NCBI GenBank assembly: GCA_937902285.1 | Contig: CALGTB010000042.1 | Coordinates: 1-31,124 of the forward strand | Origin: an uncultured Actinomycetes bacterium | GTDB taxonomy: Bacteria > Actinomycetota > Actinomycetes > S36-B12 | Length of the DNA stretch: 31,124 nucleotides | Reading direction: 5' to 3' | In this document: positions 6,768 to 14,858 of the stretch, piece by piece | Layout: every line of letters starts with the position of its first letter | How positions within the stretch are numbered: position 1 is the stretch's first letter | Notes under the pieces: generated by a model | What the model was told of the DNA's origin: nothing | Database searches by the model: none | Seen by the model: the letters and a program-made list of their open reading frames with translations, nothing else | Position numbers and translations under genes: made by a program

Positions 6768-7875
6768 GCAGCAGCAACGGCACCAGCAGGAAAGCGACGT
6801 GGAAGCCCACCGTGTCCGACAGGACGCCGAGGGTGATGGGCGCCAGGGCGATGGCGATGCTGCCTGCCACGGAGCAGCTGGCGCTTGCTCGGTCGGTCAT
6901 GCCTCGGGAGGCACGCACCACCCGTGCGACGCCCAGGGGCCAGTGGACACCGATGCCGACACCCGTGAGGAGGAGTCCGAGCAGCACCACCGGCCACAGC
7001 GTGAAGGACCATGCGAGGGCGAACCCCACGAGGGCGAACAGGATCGATCCCTTGAGCAGGGTCTCGGTGTCGATGCGCTGCGTGAGGCGAGAGCCCCACA
7101 GGCGGCCGATGAGCATGCCGCCGGTGATCGAGGCGAGGGAGGCGGCCGCGGCCGCGGCGCCGAACCCGCAGCGTTCCCGGAGCAGGTCGGCCCCCCAGAA
7201 GGCGAGACAGAACTCCGCGCCCAGGAAGCACATGATGACGGCCAGCGACCAGTAGACCCTCCCTGGAAGGCGCCTGCCGTCGTCCTCGCGGTCGGCCCGG
7301 GCACGGGTGCCGAAGACATCCACGTGCCGGCCGCGCCATACCTCGACGGCGAGGAGCGCAACGGCGGTGAACCAGATCCCTGCACGCCAGCCCAGCACCG
7401 TTGCTGCTCCCACGCCGACGACCAGAGGGCCCAGGAGACCGGCGAACGATGCCATCGCGTTCGCCTCGGTGAGCGAGGCGGGGCCGGCCCGTCCCTGGTA
7501 GTCCAGGAGGAAGGCGTTGATGGAGATCATGAGGAACGTCCCGAAGAAGGCGGCCAGCGCCGCTCCGGCGAGCGTCTCGGGCAGGCCGCCGGTCGGGATC
7601 GTGAAGAGCAGGATCGAGGCCGCCGCGCCGATCGCGGCGGACCGGAGCACGATGCCTCGGCCCCATCGGTCGATGACCCTTGCGGCGATCAGCGCGGCGA
7701 TGAGCCCCCCGAGGGCCAGCGCCGTGCCGTGCAGGGCCGCCACGGAACGGGTGGTTCCCTGCTCGTCACGCAGGAGGGCCTGCGTGGCTCCGAACGCGTA
7801 GAGGAAGGACGCATAGAACGACAGCTGGATGTACGAGATCCAGGTCGGCCTGTCGTGCACCGGCCGGGTCGACAT
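6706..7875 (-). CDS. MFS transporter, substrate unknown
   Basis: About 389 residues from ATG 7875 (MSTRPVHDRPTWISYIQLSF), with 12 predicted helices in two halves. The A-motif region is ARVIDRWGRGIVLRS, the central loop is basic and acidic (GTRARADREDDGRR), and the second half has GGMLIGRLWGSRLTQRID. It belongs to the major facilitator superfamily with no substrate clue. A GTG at 7902 is in frame and overlaps the serC stop as GTGA, so a nine-residue longer form coupled to serC is possible. The ATG at 7875 has a GGGGG run close upstream. The 3' end overlaps the propeller gene by 62 bases. Confidence 0.83.
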   Translation of the reverse strand: MSTRPVHDRPTWISYIQLSFYASFLYAFGATQALLRDEQGTTRSVAALHGTALALGGLIAALIAARVIDRWGRGIVLRSAAIGAAASILLFTIPTGGLPETLAGAALAAFFGTFLMISINAFLLDYQGRAGPASLTEANAMASFAGLLGPLVVGVGAATVLGWRAGIWFTAVALLAVEVWRGRHVDVFGTRARADREDDGRRLPGRVYWSLAVIMCFLGAEFCLAFWGADLLRERCGFGAAAAAASLASITGGMLIGRLWGSRLTQRIDTETLLKGSILFALVGFALAWSFTLWPVVLLGLLLTGVGIGVHWPLGVARVVRASRGMTDRASASCSVAGSIAIALAPITLGVLSDTVGFHVAFLLVPLLLLTALALLVLRPLRDVDAVLS

Positions 7876-7898
7876 GACCCCCGAGCCGGCTGGCGCGG

Positions 7899-9032
7899 TC
7901 ACGCGAGCTGCGTGATGACGTGGTCGATGCAGCGGGTCAGGGCACGCACGTCGTCCGGCTCGACGGCCGGGAAGACCGCCACACGCAGCTGGTTGCGGCC
8001 GAGCTTGCGGTACGGCTCGGTGTCGACGATGCCGTTGAGCCGCAGCGCCTTCGTGATGGACGTCGCGTCGATCGAGTCGTCGATGTCGATGGTGGCCACG
8101 ACGGCGGAGCGCAGGGCGGGGTCGGCGACGAACGGGGTCGCCACGTCGCTCGCCTCGGCCCAGTCGTAGAGGACCCCTGAGGACTCCGCGGTGCGGGCGA
8201 CGCACCAGTCGAGGCCGCCGTTGCCGTTGAACCAGTCGACCTGCTCGGCCATCATGAGGATCGTGGCGAGGGCCGGGGTGTTGTAGGTCTGGTCGAGTCG
8301 CGCGTTGTCGATCGCCGTCTGCAGGTCGAGGAAGTCGGGGATCCAGCGGCCCGACTCCTTGATCTCGGCGGCGCGGGCGATTGCGGCCGGAGACATGAGG
8401 GCGACCCACAGCCCGCCGTCGGACCCGAAGCTCTTCTGGGGAGCGAAGTAGTAGGTGTCGAACTCGGCGGCGTCGACCGCCAGGCCGCCCGCTCCGCTCG
8501 TCGCGTCGATCACGAGCAGGGCGTCGGGATCGGCACCGGCGACCCTCCGGGGGGTGACCGCCACGCCGGTCGAGGTCTCGTTGTGCGGGCTGCAGTAGGC
8601 GTCGACGCCCGCCTCGGCCGAGAACACCGGGGCGGAGCCCGGGTCGGCCTTGAGGATGGTGGGATCGCCCAGGTGGGGTGCCTTCTTGACCCCGCTGGCG
8701 AACTTGGCGCCGAACTCGCCGAAGGACAGGAACTGCGCGCGGTCGCGGATCAGGCCGAACGAGGCCACGTCCCAGAACGCAGTCGAGCCGCCGTTGCCGA
8801 GCACGACCTCGTAGCCCTCGGGCAGCGAGAACAGGTCGGCGAGGCCGGAGCGCAGGCGGCCGACCTGGGACTTCACGGTCTTCTGGCGGTGCGACGTGCC
8901 CAGGTACGACTGCCACACGCGGGCGAGGGCATCGACCTGCGGCTGGCGGACCTTCGAGGGCCCGGAGCCGAACCGCCCGTCGGACGGAAGGAGGTGGGTG
9001 GGGATCTGGATGTCTTCCGGTGCGGCAGGCAC
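7899..9032 (-). CDS. serC: Phosphoserine aminotransferase, actinobacterial type
   Basis: This 377-residue PLP enzyme converts 3-phosphohydroxypyruvate and glutamate to phosphoserine in serine biosynthesis. It starts VPAAPEDIQIPTHLLPSDGR (GTG), and GPSKVRQPQVDAL is the typical N-terminus. The PLP lysine is Lys200 in FAPQKSFGSDGG; Asp177 in VIDATSGAGG is the pyridine-nitrogen partner. Length and motifs match the mycobacterial form rather than the shorter E. coli SerC. The GTG at 9032 has GGGAG about 9 bases upstream. It lies just downstream of the citrate synthase gene on the same strand, and the MFS gene overlaps or follows closely. Confidence 0.95.
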   Translation of the reverse strand: MPAAPEDIQIPTHLLPSDGRFGSGPSKVRQPQVDALARVWQSYLGTSHRQKTVKSQVGRLRSGLADLFSLPEGYEVVLGNGGSTAFWDVASFGLIRDRAQFLSFGEFGAKFASGVKKAPHLGDPTILKADPGSAPVFSAEAGVDAYCSPHNETSTGVAVTPRRVAGADPDALLVIDATSGAGGLAVDAAEFDTYYFAPQKSFGSDGGLWVALMSPAAIARAAEIKESGRWIPDFLDLQTAIDNARLDQTYNTPALATILMMAEQVDWFNGNGGLDWCVARTAESSGVLYDWAEASDVATPFVADPALRSAVVATIDIDDSIDATSITKALRLNGIVDTEPYRKLGRNQLRVAVFPAVEPDDVRALTRCIDHVITQLA

Positions 9033-9068
9033 GTGCGTTCTCCCAGAGAAGGTGGCTGAGATGCCAGC

Positions 9069-10196
9069 CTAGACCGTGCGGGTGTAGCCGGACGGAGCCA
9101 CCATGGCGGGGTCCCAGCCGGGCACCTGCTCGACGTGGCGTGGCGCCGGCCCGACATAGCGCGCCGAGGGCCGGATGAGCCGGCCGGTGCGCTTCTGCTC
9201 GAGGATGTGCGAGCTCCAGCCGGCCAGTCGCGCGCACGTGAACATCGACGTGAACATCTGCGACGGAACCTCGGCGAAGTCGAGCACGATGGCGGCCCAG
9301 AACTCCACATTCGTCTCGAGCACGCGGTCGGGGCGGCGGTCGCGCAGCTCCGAGAGGGCTGCCTCCTCGAGGGCGAGTGCGACCTCGTAGCGGGGTGCGC
9401 CCAGGTCGCGGGCCGTGCGTCGCAGCACGCGGGCGCGCGGGTCCTCGGCGCGGTAGACGCGGTGCCCGAAGCCCATGAGTCGCTCGTTGCGGTCGAGGAC
9501 GCCCTTCACGTAGGCATCGGCGTCGCCGGTGCGCTCGATCTCCTCGATCATGCTCAGGACCCGTGCAGGGGCACCGCCGTGCAGCGGACCGCTCATCGCA
9601 CCCACCGCGCCCGAGATGGCGGCCGCGACGTCGGCCCCGGTCGAGGCGATCACGCGGGCGGTGAAGGTGCTGGCATTCATTCCATGCTCGGCAGCGGAGA
9701 CGAAGTAGGCGTCGACGGCCTGCACATGGCGCGGGTCGGGCTCGTCGCGCCAGCGGCGCATGAAGCGCTCGACGATGGTGGTCGCCTCGTCGATGTGCGC
9801 CTGGGGGACCATCGGCCGGCCGATGCCGCGCGCCGACTGCGCGACGAAGGACAGGGCCATGACCGACACGTGGGCGAGGTTCTCGCGAGCGGTGTCGTCA
9901 TCGATGTCGAGGAGCGGCTTCAGCCCCCACGCGGGAGCCAGCATCGCGATCGCCGACTGCACGTCGACGCGCACGTCGCCGGAGTGGATCGGGATGGGGA
10001 ACGGCTCGGCCGGGGGGAGTCCGGGGTTGAACTCGTTGTCGACGAGCAGGCCCCACACGTTGCCGAAGGACACGCGGCCGACGAGCTCCTCGATGTCGAC
10101 TCCGCGGTAGCGCAGGACGCTGCCGTCGCGGTCCGGCTCGGCGATCTGGGTCTCGAAGGCGATCACGCCCTCCAGGCCCGGCACGAAATCGCTCAC
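9069..10196 (-). CDS. citA: Type-2-like citrate synthase
   Basis: This 375-residue enzyme condenses oxaloacetate with acetyl-CoA (or a related acyl-CoA) at the entry of the TCA or methylcitrate cycle. From the GTG at 10196 it begins VSDFVPGLEGVIAFETQIAE. Active-site residues: His206 in GPLHGGAP, His245 in GFGHRVY and Asp306 in VLDFAEV; His171 lies in EHGMNASTFTARV. I prefer GTG 10196 to the in-frame TTG at 10202 because GGGGAG is 6 bases before the GTG and abuts the TTG. Arrangement and length match mycobacterial citA next to serC. It is divergent from pdxH, 73 bases apart. Confidence 0.92.
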   Translation of the reverse strand: MSDFVPGLEGVIAFETQIAEPDRDGSVLRYRGVDIEELVGRVSFGNVWGLLVDNEFNPGLPPAEPFPIPIHSGDVRVDVQSAIAMLAPAWGLKPLLDIDDDTARENLAHVSVMALSFVAQSARGIGRPMVPQAHIDEATTIVERFMRRWRDEPDPRHVQAVDAYFVSAAEHGMNASTFTARVIASTGADVAAAISGAVGAMSGPLHGGAPARVLSMIEEIERTGDADAYVKGVLDRNERLMGFGHRVYRAEDPRARVLRRTARDLGAPRYEVALALEEAALSELRDRRPDRVLETNVEFWAAIVLDFAEVPSQMFTSMFTCARLAGWSSHILEQKRTGRLIRPSARYVGPAPRHVEQVPGWDPAMVAPSGYTRTV

Positions 10197-10257
10197 CGTC
10201 AACTCCCCTCGCGTCGGACGTCCTGCGGCTCATTCAACAACCTTGCCGGATTCGTGG

Positions 10258-10263
10258 TGTGAT
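10258..10263 (+). promoter_or_regulatory. Possible -10 element TGTGAT of pdxH
   Basis: It ends 6 bases before ATG 10270 and matches TATAAT at 4 of 6 positions. Spacing fits a leaderless start, but the hexamer is weak. Confidence 0.25.
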
Positions 10264-10269
10264 CGGGTC

Positions 10270-10971
10270 ATGAGTTTGTGGAGCCCGCCTCCCGACGATG
10301 CCCCGAGGCGACTGGCTGACCTGCGCGTGTCGTACGACACGGGAGCACTGGTGGAGTCGGACCTGGCCTCCTCGCCGCTCGAGCAGTTCCGCTCCTGGTT
10401 CGAGGCCGCGGCGCAGGCGGGCATGCCGGAGCCGAACGCCATGGTGGCGTCGACGGCGGCCTCGGGGGCACAGCCGAGCTCGCGCACCGTGCTGCTCAAG
10501 GATGTCGACGAGCGTGGCTTCTCGTTCTACACCAACCTCGGATCCCGCAAGAGCTCAGAGCTGGGGGCCAACCCGGGGGTGTCGCTGGTCTTCCCGTGGT
10601 TCGCCATGCACCGTCAGGTCGTGGTCGTCGGCAGGGCCGAGCTCATCGGACGGGCCGAGGTGGAGGCGTACTTCGCCAGCAGGCCACGCGGGTCGCAGCT
10701 CGGCGCCTGGTCGAGCCGGCAGTCGACCGTCATCGCCGACCGCTCGATGCTCGAGGACGAGTACGCGCGGCTGGCGACCCAGTACCCCGAGGGGACGCCG
10801 ATCCCGGCACCGGACTTCTGGGGCGGCTGGCTCGTGCGCCCGATCACGGTGGAGTTCTGGCAGGGCCGGGTGTCTCGCCTGCACGATCGGCTGCGGTTCC
10901 GCGCGGTCGCAGACTCGTCCCCGAGCCTCGCGATCCCGGAAGACTGGGTCGTCGAGCGGCTCTCCCCCTAG
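10270..10971 (+). CDS. pdxH: Pyridoxamine/pyridoxine 5'-phosphate oxidase
   Basis: This 233-residue FMN flavoenzyme oxidises pyridoxamine or pyridoxine phosphate to PLP in the vitamin B6 salvage pathway. Family motifs: PNAMVASTAAS, the FMN-binding region SSRTVLLKDVDERGFSFYTN, GSRKSSEL, the PRGSQLGAWSS loop, and the C-terminal SRLHDRLRF motif that contacts substrate. Length is normal for the family. The start at ATG 10270 keeps the typical N-terminus; 5' extension adds unconserved sequence only. It is divergent from citA, and a strong hairpin follows the stop. PLP produced here would feed enzymes such as SerC and the decarboxylase-like protein in the window. Confidence 0.95.
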   Translation: MSLWSPPPDDAPRRLADLRVSYDTGALVESDLASSPLEQFRSWFEAAAQAGMPEPNAMVASTAASGAQPSSRTVLLKDVDERGFSFYTNLGSRKSSELGANPGVSLVFPWFAMHRQVVVVGRAELIGRAEVEAYFASRPRGSQLGAWSSRQSTVIADRSMLEDEYARLATQYPEGTPIPAPDFWGGWLVRPITVEFWQGRVSRLHDRLRFRAVADSSPSLAIPEDWVVERLSP

Positions 10972-10974
10972 CCT

Positions 10975-10995
10975 CCCTGCCGCAACGCGGCAGGG
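10975..10995 (+). terminator. Terminator-like hairpin after pdxH
   Basis: CCCTGCCGC (10975-10983) and GCGGCAGGG (10987-10995) form a perfect 9-bp stem with an AAC loop, starting 3 bases after the pdxH stop. There is no U-tract; it may act as a U-less terminator or be bypassed into the MFS gene. Confidence 0.5.
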
Positions 10996-10998
10996 GCG

Positions 10999-11004
10999 TA
11001 GGTT
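10999..11004 (+). promoter_or_regulatory. -10 element TAGGTT of the EntS-like MFS gene
   Basis: It ends 6 bases before GTG 11011. There is no Shine-Dalgarno, so leaderless initiation is predicted right after the pdxH hairpin. Confidence 0.45.
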
Positions 11005-11010
11005 CCGGGG

Positions 11011-12270
11011 GTGGCCCGCCTCTTCGCCGACCTGACGCCGCTGCGGGTCAGCGCCCCGTACCGCCGGCTGTGGGCCGCACTGGGCATCAGCAACATCGGC
11101 CAGCAGATGACCTCGGTGGCCGTCGGGCTGCAGGTGTGGGACCTCACGCGGTCGAGCCTCATGGTGGGCCTGGTCGGCCTCGCCCAGCTCATCCCGCTGG
11201 TCGGCTTCGGCCTCTACGGGGGCACCCTGTCCGATGCGTTCGACCGGCGCATCGTCGGGCTCATCACGGCCTGCGGACTGTGGCTCTGCTCCATGGCCTT
11301 CCTCACCCAGTCGCTGCTGCAGTCGACCTCGGTGGCGGTGCTCTACCTCATCGTCGCCGTGCAGTCCGCCTTCTTCGCGGTCGGCAGCCCAGCCCGGCAG
11401 GCGATCATCCCCCGACTCGTGCCGCCCGAGCTGCTGCCCGCCGCGAACGCCCTCGGCATGGTCACCTGGAACATCGGCTTCACGCTGGGGCCGCTGCTCG
11501 GGGGCCTCCTCGTCGCGGCCACGGGCACCGTCACGGCGCCCTACGCCGTCGACGTGGTCGCGTTCGGCGTGGTCACCTGGGCCATGCTTCGGCTGCCCAG
11601 CCTGCCGCCCATCGTCGAGCCCGGTCAGGAGCGGCCCCGCCCGGGCTGGGGCGCGGTCAAGGAGGGGTTCGCCTTCCTGCGCGGCAAGCTCAACCTGCAG
11701 ATGACCTTCTACCAGGACATCGTGGCGATGGTGTTCGGGATGCCGCGGGCGCTCTTCCCGGCCATCGCCGCCCAGTGGTACGGGGGTTCGACGCGCGACG
11801 TGGCCCTCGTGCTCGGCCTGCTGTCCGCAGCACCGGCCGCGGGAGCGCTGATCTCGGGGGTGCTGAGCGGGCCGCTGGGCCGGGTGCGCTGGCAGGGCCG
11901 GGCGATCGTGGGCGCGATCATCGTGTGGGGCCTGGCGATCGCCGCGTTCGGCCTGGTGCGCTGGCTGCCCCTGGCACTCCTCCTCCTCGCCGTCGCCGGC
12001 GCGGCCGACAACGTCTCGGCGGTGTTCCGCAGCACGATCCTCCAGGCGGCCACGCCGGACGAGTACCGCGGCCGGCTCCAGGGCGTGTTCACCGTCGTGG
12101 TGGCCGGTGGTCCCAGGCTCGGCGACGTCGAGGCGGGGGCCGTGGCCGTGCTGTTCGGAGAGGCGTTCTCCGTGGTGTCCGGCGGGCTGATCTGCGTCGG
12201 CCTGTCGGTCGGCCTCGCGTCGCGGTTCCCCGGCTTCCTCAGGTACGACGCCCGTCACCCCGTGCCGTAG
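11011..12270 (+). CDS. EntS-like MFS exporter
   Basis: This 419-residue protein has a GTG start (VARLFADLTPLRVSAPYRRL) and about 12 helices. N-terminal features ISNIGQQMTSVAVGLQVWDLT and YGGTLSDAFDRR are typical of the MFS_3/EntS group of exporters, whose members include enterobactin and drug exporters. A further signature is GSPARQAIIPRLVPPELLPAANAL. The substrate cannot be read from sequence. No siderophore biosynthesis gene is present nearby, so a siderophore role is not supported here. It is convergent with the Tat hydrolase; the stop codons are 4 bases apart inside a perfect palindrome. Confidence 0.87.
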   Translation: MARLFADLTPLRVSAPYRRLWAALGISNIGQQMTSVAVGLQVWDLTRSSLMVGLVGLAQLIPLVGFGLYGGTLSDAFDRRIVGLITACGLWLCSMAFLTQSLLQSTSVAVLYLIVAVQSAFFAVGSPARQAIIPRLVPPELLPAANALGMVTWNIGFTLGPLLGGLLVAATGTVTAPYAVDVVAFGVVTWAMLRLPSLPPIVEPGQERPRPGWGAVKEGFAFLRGKLNLQMTFYQDIVAMVFGMPRALFPAIAAQWYGGSTRDVALVLGLLSAAPAAGALISGVLSGPLGRVRWQGRAIVGAIIVWGLAIAAFGLVRWLPLALLLLAVAGAADNVSAVFRSTILQAATPDEYRGRLQGVFTVVVAGGPRLGDVEAGAVAVLFGEAFSVVSGGLICVGLSVGLASRFPGFLRYDARHPVP

Positions 12271-12279
12271 CCGGCTACG
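12266..12279. terminator. 14-bp perfect palindrome covering two stop codons
   Basis: CGTAGCCGGCTACG equals its own reverse complement. It contains the TAG of the MFS gene (12268-12270) and the complement of the hydrolase TAG (12275-12277). It may be a bidirectional termination element. Confidence 0.35.
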
Positions 12280-13693
12280 AGAGCTGGTCGTCCAGCCAGT
12301 CGAACACGACCTCCTGGGCCACCTGCGGCCCCACCGGCTGGTCGTGCAGGGACGCCCCCTGCTCGGCGGTGAACCGGACGAGGACCTTGCGTGAGGGCGG
12401 CACGGCATCCAGGAAGGCGAAGGCGGCCGTGGACTGCTCGTCGAAGAACTCGTCGCCCTCATTCGCCGTGAGCATCGTGGGGATCCGGATCGCCTCGAAG
12501 TCGGTGCGGTACCGGAAGGGGAGCAGCCTCTCGAGAAGGCCGTAGTAGTCGGAGATCGGCCGGCCGGCGCGGGCCTCCGCCTGCACGCGCCTGTCGAAGA
12601 TCGAGCCCCGCTTGTAGAGCGTGAACTGCGCCTCGCGGGGGATCGACGGCCAGGCCTGGAGGAAGCCCTCATTGAGGCCCCTGCGGGCCCCGTCCTTCTC
12701 CGGCTTGGGGGCGTCGACCGTCTCCTTCACCAGGGCCATGCTCTCCTGGTCGGTCCACATCGTCGTGAAGTCGAAGGCGGCCGGCTCGAGCACGACGGCG
12801 TCGAGTCCGGAGAGCCGTGCGGCAGCCCGGCTGCAGAGCATGCCGCCGAACGAGATGCCGATGAGCGCCACCTTGCCGACGTCCGGCCGGGCCTTGGCCC
12901 AGCGCAGCACTGGGCCGACGACCCGGTTCCAGTCGGCGGTGAACGGGACGCGGCGCTTGAAGAGCAGGGTCATCTGCCCCGGGCCCTCGAACAGCACGAC
13001 GTTGTAGCCGCGCGCCAGTGCGGCCGTGACCCCGAACTGCATGGTCTCGACGTTCTGCCCGTCGCTTCCCTCGCTGATGATCACGGTGGGGCGCGGGCCT
13101 GATCCGTGGGGACTGGCGAAGAAGTGCACCGGAATCGGGCCGAACGGCGATGCCACCTCGGTGCTCTCCACGGCGGGGTCGAAGAGCCGAGCCGCCCGCT
13201 GCCACCGCGCCTGGGCGAGGTCGAACGCGTGCTCCTCCCGCGATCCGTCCGAGGTGCCGAGCACGAAGAACAGCTGCTGCGCTGCGTACATGGCGGCCCT
13301 CATCGAGCGGTCGCGCGACGTCACCGGATGCGCTTCGGCAGCGTCGCGCGCCAGCGTCGCGAGGTGGTTGCCGAAGTCGCTGAAGCCGTCGAAGTAGGCG
13401 TCGAAGGCAGCGGTGTCCGGCTCGTCCGGGTTGCCGTTGCGCGCGTTGATCGTCTGCGCGATGCGCAGCACCTCGCCCACCTCGGCCGCCTGCGAGCTGG
13501 CGGCACCGAGCGCGAAGAGGCCCTCGTCGTTGAACGTGCTGGCGGCGAACAGGTCGAGCGGGGTGACGGAGAGTCCCGTCCGCCGGGCGCGCCCGACGGA
13601 CGCCATTGCGGAGGTTCCGAGCAGGGGTGCAGTGGCAGCGAGTGCGCCGACGGCTGCGGCACCACGGAGCAGCCAGCGCCGATCGATCTCCAT
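12275..13693 (-). CDS. Tat-exported alpha/beta hydrolase
   Basis: This 472-residue protein has a twin-arginine signal, DRRWLLRGAAAVGALAATAP (residues 4-23), so it is predicted to be folded and exported by Tat. A helical cap-like region (~45-175) precedes the alpha/beta core. Likely catalytic triad: Ser281 in GISFGG, Asp414 in ANEGDEFFD, His450 in GASLHDQPVG. The pattern resembles the large-cap alpha/beta hydrolases related to DUF1100/FrsA and 2,6-dihydropseudooxynicotine hydrolase. Substrate unknown. TAGATT lies 6 bases before the ATG. It is downstream of the RHH gene on the same strand but has its own promoter. Confidence 0.85.
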   Translation of the reverse strand: MEIDRRWLLRGAAAVGALAATAPLLGTSAMASVGRARRTGLSVTPLDLFAASTFNDEGLFALGAASSQAAEVGEVLRIAQTINARNGNPDEPDTAAFDAYFDGFSDFGNHLATLARDAAEAHPVTSRDRSMRAAMYAAQQLFFVLGTSDGSREEHAFDLAQARWQRAARLFDPAVESTEVASPFGPIPVHFFASPHGSGPRPTVIISEGSDGQNVETMQFGVTAALARGYNVVLFEGPGQMTLLFKRRVPFTADWNRVVGPVLRWAKARPDVGKVALIGISFGGMLCSRAAARLSGLDAVVLEPAAFDFTTMWTDQESMALVKETVDAPKPEKDGARRGLNEGFLQAWPSIPREAQFTLYKRGSIFDRRVQAEARAGRPISDYYGLLERLLPFRYRTDFEAIRIPTMLTANEGDEFFDEQSTAAFAFLDAVPPSRKVLVRFTAEQGASLHDQPVGPQVAQEVVFDWLDDQLS

Positions 13694-13699
13694 GCTGCG

Positions 13700-13705
13700 A
13701 ATCTA
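13700..13705 (-). promoter_or_regulatory. -10 element TAGATT of the Tat hydrolase gene
   Basis: On the minus strand it ends 6 bases before ATG 13693. It is among the best TANNNT matches in the window, with no Shine-Dalgarno. Confidence 0.45.
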
Positions 13706-13741
13706 GACCGGCGCGGCCCGGGTTGTAAGCCGAGGCGAGGG

Positions 13742-14008
13742 CTAGCGCACCGACCGATCCCGAAGCGCCTCGGCCACCACCTCGTCCACCGAGATGCCGC
13801 GGCGCTCGGCCTCGGCGCGCACCGCCTTCCGGAGCGACTTGGGCACCTGGACGGCGAGGTCGACCAGCTTGTCCTTGTCCGGCGGGCCGATGGCATCGGA
13901 CGTGGTCGAGCCACGCCGCGCGAAGCCGGGCTCGTCACCGTGCCCGAAGGGGGTGGTCGGATGGACGTCGGCGTCACCGGCCTTGCGCAGAGGCTCGCGG
14001 TCGTTCAT
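13742..14008 (-). CDS. Ribbon-helix-helix protein, partner of ParA
   Basis: This 88-residue protein starts MNDREPLRKAGDADVHPTTP. The N-terminal half is disordered and charged. Residues ~47-88 (KDKLVDLAVQVPKSLRKAVR, then AEAERRGISVDEVVAEALRD) fit a ribbon-helix-helix fold: a short strand VDLAVQVP, helix 1 from SLRKAVRAEAERR, the GIS turn, and helix 2. It should dimerise and bind DNA. Its ATG overlaps the ParA stop as ATGA (14008-14005), so it is almost certainly co-translated with ParA. It may be the centromere-binding or adaptor partner, analogous to small RHH ParB-type proteins; this is inference. Confidence 0.8.
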   Translation of the reverse strand: MNDREPLRKAGDADVHPTTPFGHGDEPGFARRGSTTSDAIGPPDKDKLVDLAVQVPKSLRKAVRAEAERRGISVDEVVAEALRDRSVR

Positions 14009-14814
14009 GGCAGGAACCGTCGCAGCGAGAAGGTCGGCCGTGCCGGCTGCGGGAGGGGCGCGGGGAGCAGCGAGTCGAGCAGGTCGTCGAACAGCTCCGC
14101 GACCTCGCGCGAGCCGGGGGAGCTCCACGCGTGGATGGGGCTCCCGGCGCGCTGAGACTGCGGGATGCCGGCGCACTCGGGGAGCGCATGCGGGTACACG
14201 AGCATGCCGTGCTCGGTGGCGAGCATCTCCGCGTGCAGGCGGTGCTCGCGGTCGTCGGGGCGCATCCGGTTGATGACGATGGCTGAGGCGCGCAGTCGGG
14301 GGTTGGACGTCGCCGCGATCACGTCGATGGCCTCGACCGCCTCGGTGGCCCCGTGCACGGCGAAGTGGTTGGGCTCCGTCACGACGAGCGCGCGGTCGGC
14401 GGCCGTGAGCGCGTTGCGCGTGAGCTCGCCCAGCGATGGCGGGCAGTCGACCACGACGAGGTCGAAGCTGCGCGGCAGCGTGGCGAGCGCGGTGCGCAGG
14501 CGCTGGGCCGACCGACGCCCATCGCCCACGTTGCGATGTTCGAGTGCGCGCTCCGATGCGATCACCTTGACCGACTCGCCCCAGCCGCTGTCGATGACCG
14601 CGTCGGCTGCCACGCCGGGCCGGGCATCGGCGAGCAGGTCGCTCGTGGTGAAGGGTGCCTCTGCGACGTCGAGGGCCATCGATGCGTTGGCCTGGGGGTC
14701 GAGGTCGATGACCAGAGTGCGCAGCCCGCGCTGCCAGCCCGCGCTCGCCAGTCCGAGGGCGACCGTGCTCTTGCCCACGCCGCCCTTCATGGACAGCACG
14801 GCGACGACGGTCAT
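14005..14814 (-). CDS. Orphan ParA-family ATPase
   Basis: This 269-residue protein starts MTVVAVLSMKGGVGKSTVAL. The deviant Walker A is KGGVGKST (10-17), the switch I-like motif is DLDPQANAS and Walker B is VVVDCPPSL. A basic patch and helices in the C-terminal half fit ATP-dependent dimerisation and DNA binding. ParA/Soj-type proteins position chromosomes, plasmids or large protein complexes. It is probably not the main chromosomal ParA, as no parB, gidB or replication genes are nearby. Its only partner is the overlapping RHH gene. CAGACT, a near TANNNT, lies 7 bases before the ATG. Cargo unknown. Confidence 0.9.
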   Translation of the reverse strand: MTVVAVLSMKGGVGKSTVALGLASAGWQRGLRTLVIDLDPQANASMALDVAEAPFTTSDLLADARPGVAADAVIDSGWGESVKVIASERALEHRNVGDGRRSAQRLRTALATLPRSFDLVVVDCPPSLGELTRNALTAADRALVVTEPNHFAVHGATEAVEAIDVIAATSNPRLRASAIVINRMRPDDREHRLHAEMLATEHGMLVYPHALPECAGIPQSQRAGSPIHAWSSPGSREVAELFDDLLDSLLPAPLPQPARPTFSLRRFLP

Positions 14815-14858
14815 GGCGCGCAGTCTGTCAGGTCGCGCCGTGATCGTCTCGGACTACC

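Noticed and set aside
10197..10202. TTG 10202 as the citA start
   Set aside because: The Shine-Dalgarno-like GGGGAG abuts it with no spacing and fits GTG 10196 instead.
10984..11010. The hairpin after pdxH as an attenuator for the MFS gene
   Set aside because: The MFS -10 (10999-11004) is downstream of the hairpin, so it is not in the MFS leader; it is better read as the pdxH 3' end.
11011..12270. Siderophore export system next to IdeR
   Set aside because: The exporter is EntS-like only at family level, there are no siderophore synthesis genes, and it is 5 kb from ideR with no iron-box-like site upstream.
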